IMG/VR virus record: IMGVR_UViG_3300049841_000065
Location: 1 to 37,824 of that record
Reading direction: 5' to 3' (one strand)
DNA from: a virus
DNA: 37,824 nucleotides
Below the pieces are notes generated by a model. It made no database searches. It worked only from the letters and a program-made list of their open reading frames with translations, and was not told the origin of the DNA. Positions within the stretch are counted from its first letter, which is position 1; every line of letters starts with the position of its first letter. Shown here in pieces: positions 1 to 6,142 of this stretch. The translations under genes were made by a program, and so were the position numbers.

Positions 1-126
1 GCCGGCAATTCCGCTGGTCATGGTCTAACCTGTTAGGTGGTAGCGGCGGCCCGAATCGAACGGGCAAATCCTGTGAATGAAACAGGCAGTTTTCCGTTAG
101 CTTACGCCGCAAAAGAAAAAGGGCCG
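1..126. repeat. Left copy of terminal direct repeat (circular overlap)
   Basis: Bases 1-126 are identical to 37677-37802, and the match stops at base 127. The repeat holds the start of the methyltransferase-DUF115 gene, a whole tRNA and the T-run side of a terminator. It therefore looks like an overlap of one circular sequence rather than a biological terminal repeat. The length is close to k-mer sizes used by common assemblers (inference). Confidence 0.9.
38..111 (-). tRNA. tRNA with CAT anticodon (Met-type), CCA encoded
   Basis: Read on the minus strand this folds as a cloverleaf. The T-arm is GCCCG/CGGGC with loop TTCGATT. The anticodon stem is CCTGT/ACAGG with loop TTCATTC, placing CAT at positions 34-36. 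The D-loop has A14, G18-G19 and A21. The variable loop is four bases, and an encoded CCA lies at + strand 38-40. Three oddities are visible: positions 1 and 72 are an unpaired T and T, the D-stem has a C12 x A23 mismatch, and base 37 is a pyrimidine. A 1-72 mismatch recalls initiator tRNAs, but the three G:C pairs of initiator anticodon stems are absent. It could be elongator Met or Ile2 (lysidine-modified). Only 16 nt separate its 3' end from the ATG of the next late gene, and a terminator lies directly 5'. Confidence 0.85.
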
Positions 127-140
127 CGCTGTGGCGGCCC
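111..140 (-). terminator. Intrinsic terminator at end of the leftward early genes
   Basis: On the minus strand a 7-bp G+C-only stem (GGGCCGC/GCGGCCC, six-base loop) is followed by TTTTTCTTTT. This is a textbook Rho-independent terminator. It sits after the last early gene (ends at 177) and directly before the tRNA and the late genes. Late transcription must therefore either start downstream of it or be antiterminated through it. I saw no convincing -10/-35 pair between the hairpin and the tRNA. Confidence 0.85.
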
Positions 141-145
141 TTCGC

Positions 146-165
146 GCTGCGGCAATTGCCACAGC
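146..165. repeat. 20-bp near-perfect palindrome before the terminator
   Basis: GCTGCGGCAATTGCCACAGC is palindromic at 18 of 20 positions, with a perfect GGCAATTGCC core. It lies between the end of the last early gene and the terminator hairpin. It could be a protein-binding site or a second RNA hairpin. The sequence alone does not tell which. Confidence 0.6.
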
Positions 166-176
166 TTGGCGCATTT

Positions 177-521
177 TTAAGTCCGAACGTCCGAACTGTC
201 AACCAAATTTTTTTGCCCCGGTAGCGGTCGCAGCCCACAGCGGCCGCAGGTGACAAAGTGGCCGGGGTTTTCAGTAAGGCAATAATTCCACCCGCAAACC
301 CAGCGCGGCAATTCCGCGCTGGGCCGCTGGTTCCACAATTCTAGCCACTCGCGCGGGTTTCGCCCGCCAGGCCCCTGGGCGCCGCAGCGCCGGCACTGTA
401 TCCAGCCGCTGCCGGTCGGGGTGTAGTGTTCCAGCGAACGGGTCCCGCAAAACGGGCACGCCAGCGCCGCGGCCGTTTCCTCAGCACTTAGGGCAATGTG
501 AAAGACGTGATAATCAGACAC
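177..521 (-). CDS. Lar-like zinc-ribbon protein
   Basis: 114 aa. The first half follows the Lar (restriction alleviation) pattern: CPFCG at 22-26, then C43-x2-C46 in a CRRCGAQGP context, then a W-N-x-R motif at 63-66. A second four-cysteine set follows (C76, C81, C92, C95), so two small zinc-binding modules are likely. Lar of the Rac prophage eases type I restriction by modulating methylation. Many phage proteins with this motif have no tested role, so the function is inferred from the family. GTG at 521 gives the usual short overlap with the upstream gene (stop at 514-516). It is the last gene before the terminator. Confidence 0.7.
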   Translation of the reverse strand: MSDYHVFHIALSAEETAAALACPFCGTRSLEHYTPTGSGWIQCRRCGAQGPGGRNPREWLELWNQRPSAELPRWVCGWNYCLTENPGHFVTCGRCGLRPLPGQKNLVDSSDVRT

Positions 522-882
522 GCAGGCCCCTAGAATTCAAGGCGCCGCGCACATAGCTAACTTTCTGCTTTCGGAATTCATACAGCTGGGTGCGCGAAAT
601 GCCCAAGTTTTTGGCGACTATGTGCGATGGCCTGGGCGGCCGGCGGTACCATTCGAACAGGAAGGCGCGCACGTCCACCGGGCTGTGCAGCACTGTTTCT
701 TCTACCACAATCATAACCTTGTCATTGGTCATTTCGGCGCCCAGCACCACCCCGTCATGTATCAGGCGCAGGGCTTCCAATGGATGCATGGACCCGCCGC
801 GCCCCTGGCGGCCGTCCTTGCCCCAAATTTCCAACAGGCGGTCCGTGGCCTGCAGTTCCGGCTGTAGTTCGCTGGCGGCCAT
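514..882 (-). CDS. HTH protein, possible late-gene regulator
   Basis: 122 aa. The C-terminal third contains a clear helix-turn-helix of the form HIVAKNLGISRTQLYEFR, preceded by an arginine- and tryptophan-rich segment. A phage protein of this size and HTH position, encoded next to the early/late boundary, would fit an activator or antiterminator of late genes, but that is inference from position. I do not recognise a named family. ATG at 882 forms a TGATG junction with the preceding stop. A GTG at 894 is the alternative start. Confidence 0.65.
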   Translation of the reverse strand: MAASELQPELQATDRLLEIWGKDGRQGRGGSMHPLEALRLIHDGVVLGAEMTNDKVMIVVEETVLHSPVDVRAFLFEWYRRPPRPSHIVAKNLGISRTQLYEFRKQKVSYVRGALNSRGLRV

Positions 883-1076
883 CAGTCTAGCCACTCCACG
901 CGCCCGCCGAACCGGCGCGCTTCGAATTCCAGGCGCCGGCGCGTAGCCTCGCGGCTGGCGTCACCGGTCCACAGCTTCCACCACCACGCCCTGGCGCGGT
1001 TCAGCCAGATGCGCACCTGCAGGCGCGCCAAAAACCACCACACCCACAGGCGCAGCCCTCTGTCCTGGTTTCTCAT
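882..1076 (-). CDS. Small tryptophan-rich basic protein
   Basis: 64 aa with a run of W, R and L in the first half and a charged tail ending near RRFGGRVEWLD. The first half could be an amphipathic or membrane-associated helix. ATG at 1076 is chosen because GGGGAG lies at a good distance upstream. The longer reading back to 1211 runs into the preceding gene and has no such site. Function unknown. Confidence 0.55.
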   Translation of the reverse strand: MRNQDRGLRLWVWWFLARLQVRIWLNRARAWWWKLWTGDASREATRRRLEFEARRFGGRVEWLD

Positions 1077-1125
1077 GTTGCCTAGCTCCCCGAAATGCAA
1101 CAGCCCACACACAACAACGATTGGC

Positions 1126-1635
1126 CTAGCGTTGCGCCACCTGGTCCATACGCCCGCACGCGCAATCGGGGTATGGCGCACAGCGCCGCTGGCGCCCGCC
1201 TGTGAGTTCATCAGGGGGCGCGAAATGACAAACCGCCGCCTGGTCCCTAAGTCCGCACATGCAGGGCGGATAGGTCACGCAGCGCGGCGGCCGGAGGCCG
1301 TCAAATTCATAACAGTAGGACCGCGTGGGCTGCAGTTCACCGCCCGCGGCCGGCTGCGGTGTTCCACCAATGGTTGGCCTGGCGTCCGCTAAATTGTTCC
1401 ACGTGGAACGTGGCAGCTGGGCCACCTGGGCGCGCAGGTCCGCCAGCGCCTGTAGCGCCTGGCCCAGGGCCCTGGTGTTTTCATCCAGGCCCGCGGCCAG
1501 GTGCAGGATGGCTTCCTGCAGCTGCTTGCGCTCGCCGTGCCAGTCCTGGCGCAGCAGGTCCAACAGGTCCTGGCGCCAGCCAGGCGGGCGCAGCGGCCCG
1601 GCGCCGGGTGCCGGGTTGGTGTCAGGTTGCTGCAT
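1126..1635 (-). CDS. Coiled-coil protein with duplicated cysteine motif
   Basis: 169 aa. Residues about 20-75 are heptad-like and predicted helical. The C-terminal part carries two copies of C-x5-C-x-C-G-x2-D-Q, at 119-132 and 152-165. These probably bind metal, but I do not recognise the family. ATG at 1635 follows GGGGAAA and overlaps the end of the upstream nuclease-like gene by 14 nt. Confidence 0.65.
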   Translation of the reverse strand: MQQPDTNPAPGAGPLRPPGWRQDLLDLLRQDWHGERKQLQEAILHLAAGLDENTRALGQALQALADLRAQVAQLPRSTWNNLADARPTIGGTPQPAAGGELQPTRSYCYEFDGLRPPRCVTYPPCMCGLRDQAAVCHFAPPDELTGGRQRRCAPYPDCACGRMDQVAQR

Positions 1636-2107
1636 GGTTTCCCCAATATTCCAACAGCCAACTTTTGCCAAATCCTTGGCGGTTTGCCAGCCACACCTTG
1701 ATTCCCAGGCAGGCTTCCATTTGCTTTAGCTTGTTGGCGCACTCGCGGGTCAGCACGCCCTTGCAATCAACCACCAGCGCCTGGTCGCTAATACCTGCGG
1801 GCGGCAGCTGTGCCACGTCCACAGCGGCCCACACTTCCACAAAGTCCGCGCGGTACTTGACCCCGCCAGGCAGCACGAAATTGACCTGGCGCGCAAACCA
1901 GCGCACCGCGCCGGCCTTGCGCATCAGGCACAAGTATTGGTACCGCTCAGCTTCCAGCTTTGAATCGAACCATTGGCCATCCAGCAGCACCCGCTGGTTG
2001 CCGTATTTGGACCGCTTGGCCGCGCCTGCGGGCCTGGCAGCCGCTTTGCCCGTGACCTGGGCACGCAGGTGGCTGGGCAGTTCGGTGGCGTCCCTGTAGC
2101 GCGTCAT
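1622..2107 (-). CDS. DUF1064 family nuclease-like protein
   Basis: 161 aa. The family signature is visible: KYGNQRV at 34-40, FDSKLEAERY at 47-56, YRADF at 85-89 and VVDCKG at 112-117. Spaced E52/E54, D88, D114 and K116 resemble the acidic and lysine residues of a PD-(D/E)XK fold. In other phages DUF1064 proteins sit in replication or recombination clusters and are proposed to be Holliday-junction or endonuclease-type enzymes. Activity here is inferred. ATGA overlap with the upstream gene (2104-2107). Confidence 0.8.
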   Translation of the reverse strand: MTRYRDATELPSHLRAQVTGKAAARPAGAAKRSKYGNQRVLLDGQWFDSKLEAERYQYLCLMRKAGAVRWFARQVNFVLPGGVKYRADFVEVWAAVDVAQLPPAGISDQALVVDCKGVLTRECANKLKQMEACLGIKVWLANRQGFGKSWLLEYWGNHAAT

Positions 2108-2319
2108 ACAATGCCCATTGTGGCCAGGGCTTTGCGCGCGCGTCCCTGCAGGTCGCTGGCAAACACGTCTTTGCGCTCAGCGATAAATTGCAGCGCCTGG
2201 ACCGCCTCGCGCATCTGCTGGTCCCGCAGGTGAATGGCATCCGCCAGCACGTTTTCACGTTCACAGGTGCAGGTGGTCTCGCGCATGGGACAGCCGCGCA
2301 AATGTTCCGTTATTTTCAT
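2104..2319 (-). CDS. Small hypothetical protein, cysteine-bearing N-terminus
   Basis: 71 aa, starting at ATG 2319, which shares ATGA with the stop of the upstream gene. Three cysteines lie in the first 20 residues (a CP...CTCER stretch) and a helical remainder follows. No family recognised. The longer frame to 2382 only shadows the neighbouring gene. Confidence 0.6.
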   Translation of the reverse strand: MKITEHLRGCPMRETTCTCERENVLADAIHLRDQQMREAVQALQFIAERKDVFASDLQGRARKALATMGIV

Positions 2320-2660
2320 GCCACAAATGCCTTGGGCGGCATCGGCATGGCCTGGGTAGTCGGGCGCCACAGGTGCAGACAAAACGGGTGGCAGTTTATG
2401 TGGTCCGCAATGGCCGGGTGATACTGCACCACCACATCATCCGGGCCCCACAGTAGGCGCTTTATGCGGTCCATATCCGCCCAGGTCGGCGTCCCGTCCT
2501 TTGTGGACACGCTGACATGCTCCCAGCCCTCGCCGTTGCTGACAATCACCACCACGCCAAATTTCGGAAAGGTAAAACAACCGTTTGAACGGTCGCCCAG
2601 GGACCCGTCCACCCAATGCGGCCGACGATACACTTCCCAATCCAGCGGAATCCGCAGCAC
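2316..2660 (-). CDS. DUF7694-like conserved phage protein
   Basis: 114 aa. The order of motifs, GWEHVSVS, PTWADMDRIKRLLW, VVQYHP and CLHLWRP, matches a protein seen across many unrelated phages that I associate with DUF7694. Its function is unknown. It is intact and full length. Its stop overlaps the next gene as ATGA. Confidence 0.7.
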   Translation of the reverse strand: MLRIPLDWEVYRRPHWVDGSLGDRSNGCFTFPKFGVVVIVSNGEGWEHVSVSTKDGTPTWADMDRIKRLLWGPDDVVVQYHPAIADHINCHPFCLHLWRPTTQAMPMPPKAFVA

Positions 2661-2662
2661 TG

Positions 2663-2890
2663 TTAGGCCCCCACCTGTCCGCGAACGGCCACTGGTTTGC
2701 GCCGCAGCTGGCGCAGGAATTTTTCCACTTCACGCAGCTGCACGCCGCGCAGCACTTCGCGCCCATTGCGGCGCAGGCCAAAGGTGTCACGCCCGCGCAG
2801 GTTTTTGCCGGTGCTGAAAACTTCGCAGCCGAACCGCTGGCCGCGCGCGCGCGCGGCCAGGAATTTCACCTTGACACTGTAGGCGGGCAT
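2663..2890 (-). CDS. Small basic hypothetical protein
   Basis: 75 aa, rich in arginine and valine, with a C-terminal helical RLREVEKFLRQLRRK-type segment. AAGGAAGT lies just upstream of ATG 2890, and a 44-base gap separates it from the preceding gene. No family recognised. The strong basic character would suit nucleic-acid binding, which is only inference. Confidence 0.6.
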   Translation of the reverse strand: MPAYSVKVKFLAARARGQRFGCEVFSTGKNLRGRDTFGLRRNGREVLRGVQLREVEKFLRQLRRKPVAVRGQVGA

Positions 2891-2934
2891 CAGACTTCCT
2901 TACCTTCCACCGCCGGCGCCGCGTCCAGTGGTCC

Positions 2935-3168
2935 CTAGCATACATCCACCCACAAACACACCAGGGCGGCCATTGCATCGGTGGATAGCCTAATCGGTGT
3001 TAGGCGGCCCTGGTAAAGGAAATATAGCTGCACGCTGTTGTCATCCAGCAAATACAAATTGATTTCCGCGCCGTTTCTTACCCGGACGCCGCGGCCACCC
3101 AAAACTTTAGGCTGCGGCTGGTCCGCTTCATCCGCGGCCGGTGCTGGCTCTAACGGTGGTTCAGTCAT
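2935..3168 (-). CDS. Small hypothetical protein
   Basis: 77 aa starting at ATG 3168, which forms an ATGA overlap with the upstream stop. The N-terminal 25 residues are proline- and acid-rich. The remainder is beta-like with alternating hydrophobics (INLYLL, VQLYFLYQG). No family recognised. Confidence 0.6.
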   Translation of the reverse strand: MTEPPLEPAPAADEADQPQPKVLGGRGVRVRNGAEINLYLLDDNSVQLYFLYQGRLTPIRLSTDAMAALVCLWVDVC

Positions 3169-3383
3169 ACGGCCGCCATAGCGACAATTGCCGCGCAGAT
3201 TATGACCACAACCGCGCAAACGGCAAAACCAATTTCCGCCTTGTCATCCACGGCAGATTGCCAGCGTTCGAATTCATCCACCTGGCCGGCGCTGTGGTCC
3301 CTATGCGCTGCAGCTGTAGCCGGCGCACTCGCGCGCGTACCAGCAGGGGGGGCTCGCTTCGCTCGCCGGATTGAAAAAGACAT
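3165..3383 (-). CDS. Small single-pass membrane protein
   Basis: 72 aa with a charged N-terminal half and one C-terminal hydrophobic helix (residues about 50-71). It looks like a tail-anchored inner-membrane protein. ATG 3383 directly follows the TAA of the ORF ending at 3384, a typical operon junction. Function unknown. Confidence 0.6.
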   Translation of the reverse strand: MSFSIRRAKRAPPAGTRASAPATAAAHRDHSAGQVDEFERWQSAVDDKAEIGFAVCAVVVIICAAIVAMAAV

Positions 3384-3644
3384 TTAGGACCCTCGCGCGC
3401 GCATCAGTAAACAACAAACCTGGTCGCCATCTTCACTTCCGAATCCATCACCCGAAAACGTTAGGCTTTTCGGTTCCTCATCGCCCCAGCATTGGGCCCA
3501 ATTAGGCGCAGGAACCCCAACCCGCTGGTGCGGCCAGTTCCTGCGCCAGGTGATCCAGCAAAGGACCCTAACCCGCGCACGCCATTGCAAACAGCTGCTG
3601 GCGTCGGGCGGTTCGCGCGCTGTCGCGCATGTGACCAGGTCCAC
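3384..3644 (-). CDS. Doubtful ORF upstream of the small membrane protein
   Basis: The frame is open from GTG 3644 and ends TAA immediately before ATG 3383, which supports translation at least at its 3' end. The C-terminal 45 residues look protein-like. The N-terminal part is unusually rich in W, C and R and may be a shadow of the competing frame at 3502-3630. No clear Shine-Dalgarno for any start. The real start and extent are unresolved. Confidence 0.35.
   Translation of the reverse strand: MDLVTCATAREPPDASSCLQWRARVRVLCWITWRRNWPHQRVGVPAPNWAQCWGDEEPKSLTFSGDGFGSEDGDQVCCLLMRARGS
3502..3630 (-). pseudogene. Short ORF interrupted by TAG within a GTTAG motif
   Basis: From ATG 3630 a 20-codon frame runs into TAG at 3568-3570, then continues open for 21 codons to TAA at 3502-3504. 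The downstream half (LLDHLAQELAAPAGWGSC) looks like ordinary phage protein. The TAG is part of GTTAGG, the motif that is so frequent in this genome. This could be one broken small gene, two tiny genes (with a TTG start after the TAG), or chance. Confidence 0.3.
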
Positions 3645-3783
3645 CCTTAACCCCTCTGTGCCACTTTGTCACATACTGCGCGGACTTCTCACCCGCGCAT
3701 TTTCTCCTAGTGGCTTGTGTCATCTAACGGTGGGCCGGTGCGCTTCACTGCGGACTGTTGCGCCGTTAGGTTTGCCAGGCTTG
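3645..3783. other. Intergenic stretch with inverted GTTAG motifs
   Basis: No supported gene. On the minus strand a strong AGGAG precedes an ATG near 3700, but that frame closes after three codons. CTAACGG (3724-3730) and CCGTTAG (about 3762-3768) form a 7-bp inverted repeat around a spacer of about 32 nt. With the uncertain ORFs to the left, this is the least clear 400 bases of the early region. Confidence 0.4.
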
Positions 3784-4032
3784 TTAGCCTGCTGGTTTCT
3801 TGCCCTCGCAGGTGTCGTGGACAATTATGACGGTGTCCGCTGTGCGAAATTTCGGCCAGGCGTCACCGTCCACGGTCACATAATGTTTCTCCCACCGGCC
3901 AAACCGGGTGCGGTCCACGATGCTTACCCAAAAGGTGCGGCGGCCGCAGCTGCAAATCCCGTGGCTGTGCAGGCGCAATTCCTGCGCCAGCGGTATCCGG
4001 TCGCCGTGGTCATATACGGGCGCGCGCGTCAT
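3784..4032 (-). CDS. Small hypothetical protein after the repressor
   Basis: 82 aa. It has a CSCGR pair in the middle and an aromatic beta-like second half (WVSIVDRTRFGRWEKHYVTVDG). ATGA overlap (4029-4032) ties it to the HTH gene upstream. Its stop is C-TAA-C, the context repeated at many gene ends here. No family recognised. Confidence 0.6.
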   Translation of the reverse strand: MTRAPVYDHGDRIPLAQELRLHSHGICSCGRRTFWVSIVDRTRFGRWEKHYVTVDGDAWPKFRTADTVIIVHDTCEGKKPAG

Positions 4033-4274
4033 GCTTCGGGCGGGCCCATGTAAATATGCAGCTTTGTTAGGGCCTGGTGCAGCGCCACGACACGCGGGAA
4101 AGGTGGGTTGTTTGTTCGCCGCGCGATGCGGCCCACCTGCTGCTTGTCCAGGCCGGCCAGCTTGGCCACTTCCGGCCAGCGGTACCTGGTGTTTGCCAGG
4201 CCGCGCAGCACTTCATCCAGCAGCCCATATCCTGGGTGCGGCCGTGGTACATAAGGGCCCTGGTCTGCTGTCAT
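4029..4274 (-). CDS. Small HTH DNA-binding protein, probable repressor
   Basis: 81 aa from ATG 4274. Residues about 33-52 (WPEVAKLAGLDKQQVGRIAR) form a helix-turn-helix of the lambda-repressor/XRE kind. Nothing resembling a cleavable C-terminal domain follows. As the first gene of the leftward unit, directly across from a consensus rightward promoter, it is well placed to control the divergent region. ATG 4274 lies only about 8 nt beyond a candidate -10 box, so its message may be nearly leaderless. The longer frame to 4364 lacks a ribosome site. Confidence 0.7.
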   Translation of the reverse strand: MTADQGPYVPRPHPGYGLLDEVLRGLANTRYRWPEVAKLAGLDKQQVGRIARRTNNPPFPRVVALHQALTKLHIYMGPPEA

Positions 4275-4282
4275 ATGTCGGA

Positions 4283-4312
4283 AGCATACTGGCGAAACTG
4301 TGACCCTTGCAA
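4283..4312 (-). promoter_or_regulatory. Candidate leftward promoter
   Basis: Minus-strand TTGCAA (4312-4307), an 18-base spacer and TATGCT (4288-4283); each box matches four of six sigma-70 consensus bases. The predicted start of transcription falls within 2-4 bases of ATG 4274. Confidence 0.45.
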
Positions 4313-4326
4313 GTCCTTTTAGGATT
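4312..4326. promoter_or_regulatory. Imperfect palindrome between the divergent -35 boxes
   Basis: AGTCCTTTTAGGATT has arms matching at five of six positions around TTT. It touches the leftward -35 on one side and overlaps the rightward TTGACA on the other. It is a plausible operator for the adjacent HTH protein (inference). Confidence 0.4.
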
Positions 4327-4354
4327 GACAGGCGGCCCTGGTCCGGCGCATGAT
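4325..4354 (+). promoter_or_regulatory. Candidate rightward early promoter
   Basis: Perfect -35 TTGACA (4325-4330), 18-base spacer, -10-like CATGAT (4349-4354). The -10 sits in the 7-base loop of an inverted repeat, CCGGCG (4343-4348) and CGCCGG (4356-4361), a layout suited to repressor occlusion. The first ATG (4364) would lie a few bases from the start of transcription. Confidence 0.5.
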
Positions 4355-4363
4355 CCGCCGGCA

Positions 4364-4576
4364 ATGTTTGAAAACAGTCAAAAGGCAGTCATTTCCAGGG
4401 CGCGAAAATACGCCCTGGCCAATGGCGCCCAGCTGTTTGTGGTGCGCGACCGCGGCCGCTTCCATTTCGCTAATCATCCGGGCGTGGCGGCCCTGTTCCC
4501 CGATGCCCAGCCCATTGCGACCGTTCACCCGGACGGGCATGTGTCCATGACGCGCGACACCAGGGCCGACCGATGA
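4364..4576 (+). CDS. First gene of the rightward early unit, unknown
   Basis: 70 aa. Helical N-terminus (AVISRARKYALANGAQLFVV) followed by a beta-like half with FHF and a short charged tail. No family recognised. ATG 4364 lies about 10 nt downstream of the candidate -10, so it may be read from a leaderless message; no Shine-Dalgarno is visible. Ends with an ATGA overlap. Confidence 0.55.
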   Translation: MFENSQKAVISRARKYALANGAQLFVVRDRGRFHFANHPGVAALFPDAQPIATVHPDGHVSMTRDTRADR

Positions 4577-4854
4577 CCGGCGCCGACGTGATCCGTGACC
4601 AGGCGCTGGCGGCACGCAACCACGCGGCCATGCTGCGCTGGCTGCCGCTCTATCACCTGCTACGCGCGGACCCCATGCCGCTGCCGGACCCACGGACACC
4701 CGAGGCGCGCGCATCCTGGGATGGCGTCCTGGCCGCCAGGCGCCAGGCCGCGCTGGACCACCTGGCCCAGCAGCGCCGCCAAAGGCTCGCGCTGGATGCG
4801 GACCGCCAACTGCATTGGCTACAACTCAAACCTAACAAGGTGGAACATGGCTAA
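4573..4854 (+). CDS. Alpha-helical hypothetical protein
   Basis: 93 aa, rich in A, L and R, apparently all helical with a proline-rich break near residues 34-42. ATGA overlap with the previous gene. Its stop is GGC-TAA-C, overlapping the start of the next gene by eight bases. No family recognised. Confidence 0.55.
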   Translation: MTGADVIRDQALAARNHAAMLRWLPLYHLLRADPMPLPDPRTPEARASWDGVLAARRQAALDHLAQQRRQRLALDADRQLHWLQLKPNKVEHG

Positions 4855-5125
4855 CAAAAACGCCCCGGACATTATGGTTATGCAACAATTTGCGCGCCGG
4901 GTCCGAGAACTGGAAAAAAAAGCCGGCATGTCCATTGACTGGGCGGAATATGTGGCCGCGCTTGAGCATGCCCACCGCCTGGCATTTGACGCGCTGGGCC
5001 GGTGGGAAACGTTCATGGGCGCCAACTACCGGCGCACCGATTTGCCGGATTTGTGGGACCCGACCGTGGACGCCACGGAATACCAGCACCTTTGGGCGCC
5101 AGACTCGATCAAACGGACCACGTAA
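4847..5125 (+). CDS. Hypothetical protein
   Basis: 92 aa. A basic helical N-terminus (ARRVRELEKKAGMSIDWAEYV) is followed by a W- and D-rich tail (DLPDLWDPTVDATEYQHLW). AAGGTGG upstream of ATG 4847 fixes the start, whose codons ATG-GCT-AAC contain the CTAAC motif. No family recognised. Confidence 0.6.
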   Translation: MANKNAPDIMVMQQFARRVRELEKKAGMSIDWAEYVAALEHAHRLAFDALGRWETFMGANYRRTDLPDLWDPTVDATEYQHLWAPDSIKRTT

Positions 5126-5126
5126 C

Positions 5127-5234
5127 ATGCAAAACGCCATGCGTGAATTATTGTGGGGATTTGTGGCAACCGCCATTGTCGCAGGTGTGGCCGCCCTGGT
5201 GGGCGCCCACCTGCGCGCCTTTTATGGCGCTTAG
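5127..5234 (+). CDS. 35-residue membrane peptide
   Basis: 35 aa with a single hydrophobic helix (about residues 9-27, GFVATAIVAGVAALVGAHL). It starts one base after the previous stop and overlaps the next gene by 11 nt, so it fits the tight packing of the unit. It could be a small inner-membrane effector or superinfection protein. Nothing in it indicates which. Confidence 0.5.
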   Translation: MQNAMRELLWGFVATAIVAGVAALVGAHLRAFYGA

Positions 5235-5721
5235 AACCCGCACCCGACCCGCGCGCCTGCGCGGCCGCCTGGCTGTGGTCAAGTCGGTAGCCGATGCCAT
5301 CGACAAGTTTGCCGACAGTCTGCAAACCCTGCGCGATTCACTCGCGCAGCTGCCGGCGACAAAGGGCCGCATTAAACGTTTGCGCATCCTGGCGCACCGC
5401 GCCCGCTTTGAGGCTTCCGCAATTCGCGCGATGGGCGCGCGATATCCACATACTGAAAGGTACCGCGACATGGCACTAGGGAAAACCCGCGGTAGCGTCC
5501 GCGCCGGCGAATTGGCCGCGCGCGCGAAACGTTTAGACAGCGCGCTGTCCGCTATCAATAGCGACAACCAGCACCCCGTCAGCATCTATGCCGCGGACTT
5601 CCTGTTTCTGACGCAGCACGCCCAGGCGGCCCAGGAATCGGGTTTTACAATCCTCGCGGACGGCGCTGGCCTTAGCTTCAATGGCCGGGCCGTGGTGCCT
5701 TACAAAGAAAGCCGCGCCTAA
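5224..5721 (+). CDS. Basic helical hypothetical protein
   Basis: 165 aa from ATG 5224. The first 20 residues are very arginine-rich. A predicted coiled-coil follows (VADAIDKFADSLQTLRDSL), then a basic RIKRLRILAHRARFEA stretch and a more mixed C-terminus. It may bind nucleic acid. It is not assigned to a family. It ends C-TAA-C one base before the next ATG. Confidence 0.55.
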   Translation: MALRTRTRPARLRGRLAVVKSVADAIDKFADSLQTLRDSLAQLPATKGRIKRLRILAHRARFEASAIRAMGARYPHTERYRDMALGKTRGSVRAGELAARAKRLDSALSAINSDNQHPVSIYAADFLFLTQHAQAAQESGFTILADGAGLSFNGRAVVPYKESRA

Positions 5722-5722
5722 C

Positions 5723-6142
5723 ATGGGTGCGCTGGAAGCGGTGCTGGTGCTGGTTTGCTTGGCGCTCTACGTGTTGGCCGCCTGGTTGTTGTGGTACGCG
5801 ACCGCCGATGTGCGCGCGCAATGGCGCGCCTTTCGCCAGCGCGCTGCCGATAAACGCGCCCTGTGCAGCGGATTTGCCACCCCCAATGAATTGCTGCGCG
5901 CCGGCGCCGTCATTCCGGTTACCAGCCAGGACTGGACCAGCGAAACAGAAAAGGCGTGGCGCTGCGTGGGCTGCGGCATGACCTGGGCCGAACGGCCGCG
6001 GCACGCCGATGGCCGATACGCCGACACCTGGCAAACAGAAAACTGCTGTGGTGTCTGTTACCGGAACGCTATTAGCGAACTAGAGCGCAACCGGCGACCG
6101 CTGCGCAACGTCCCAAACCCCTACAAGGACCCGAACCCGTGA
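5723..6142 (+). CDS. Membrane-anchored protein with cysteine cluster
   Basis: 139 aa. A strong N-terminal membrane helix (about residues 3-25) is followed by a basic region and a C-terminal four-cysteine set, CVGC about 83-86 and CCGVC about 111-115, likely a zinc knuckle on the cytoplasmic or periplasmic side. Function unknown. Its stop overlaps the next gene (GTGA). Confidence 0.6.
   Translation: MGALEAVLVLVCLALYVLAAWLLWYATADVRAQWRAFRQRAADKRALCSGFATPNELLRAGAVIPVTSQDWTSETEKAWRCVGCGMTWAERPRHADGRYADTWQTENCCGVCYRNAISELERNRRPLRNVPNPYKDPNP

Noticed and set aside
1-126. True biological terminal redundancy
   Set aside because: The repeat length and the artificial fold-back next to it fit an assembly overlap better; a GpA-type terminase also predicts cohesive ends.
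1359-2099. 246-codon plus-strand open frame
   Set aside because: Antisense to the DUF1064 and cysteine-motif genes, with low-complexity P, A and R content.
3502-3630. Recoding of TAG as a sense codon
   Set aside because: TAG is used as an ordinary stop at well-supported ends (9217, 36222, 7603), and the only tRNA has anticodon CAT, not CTA.
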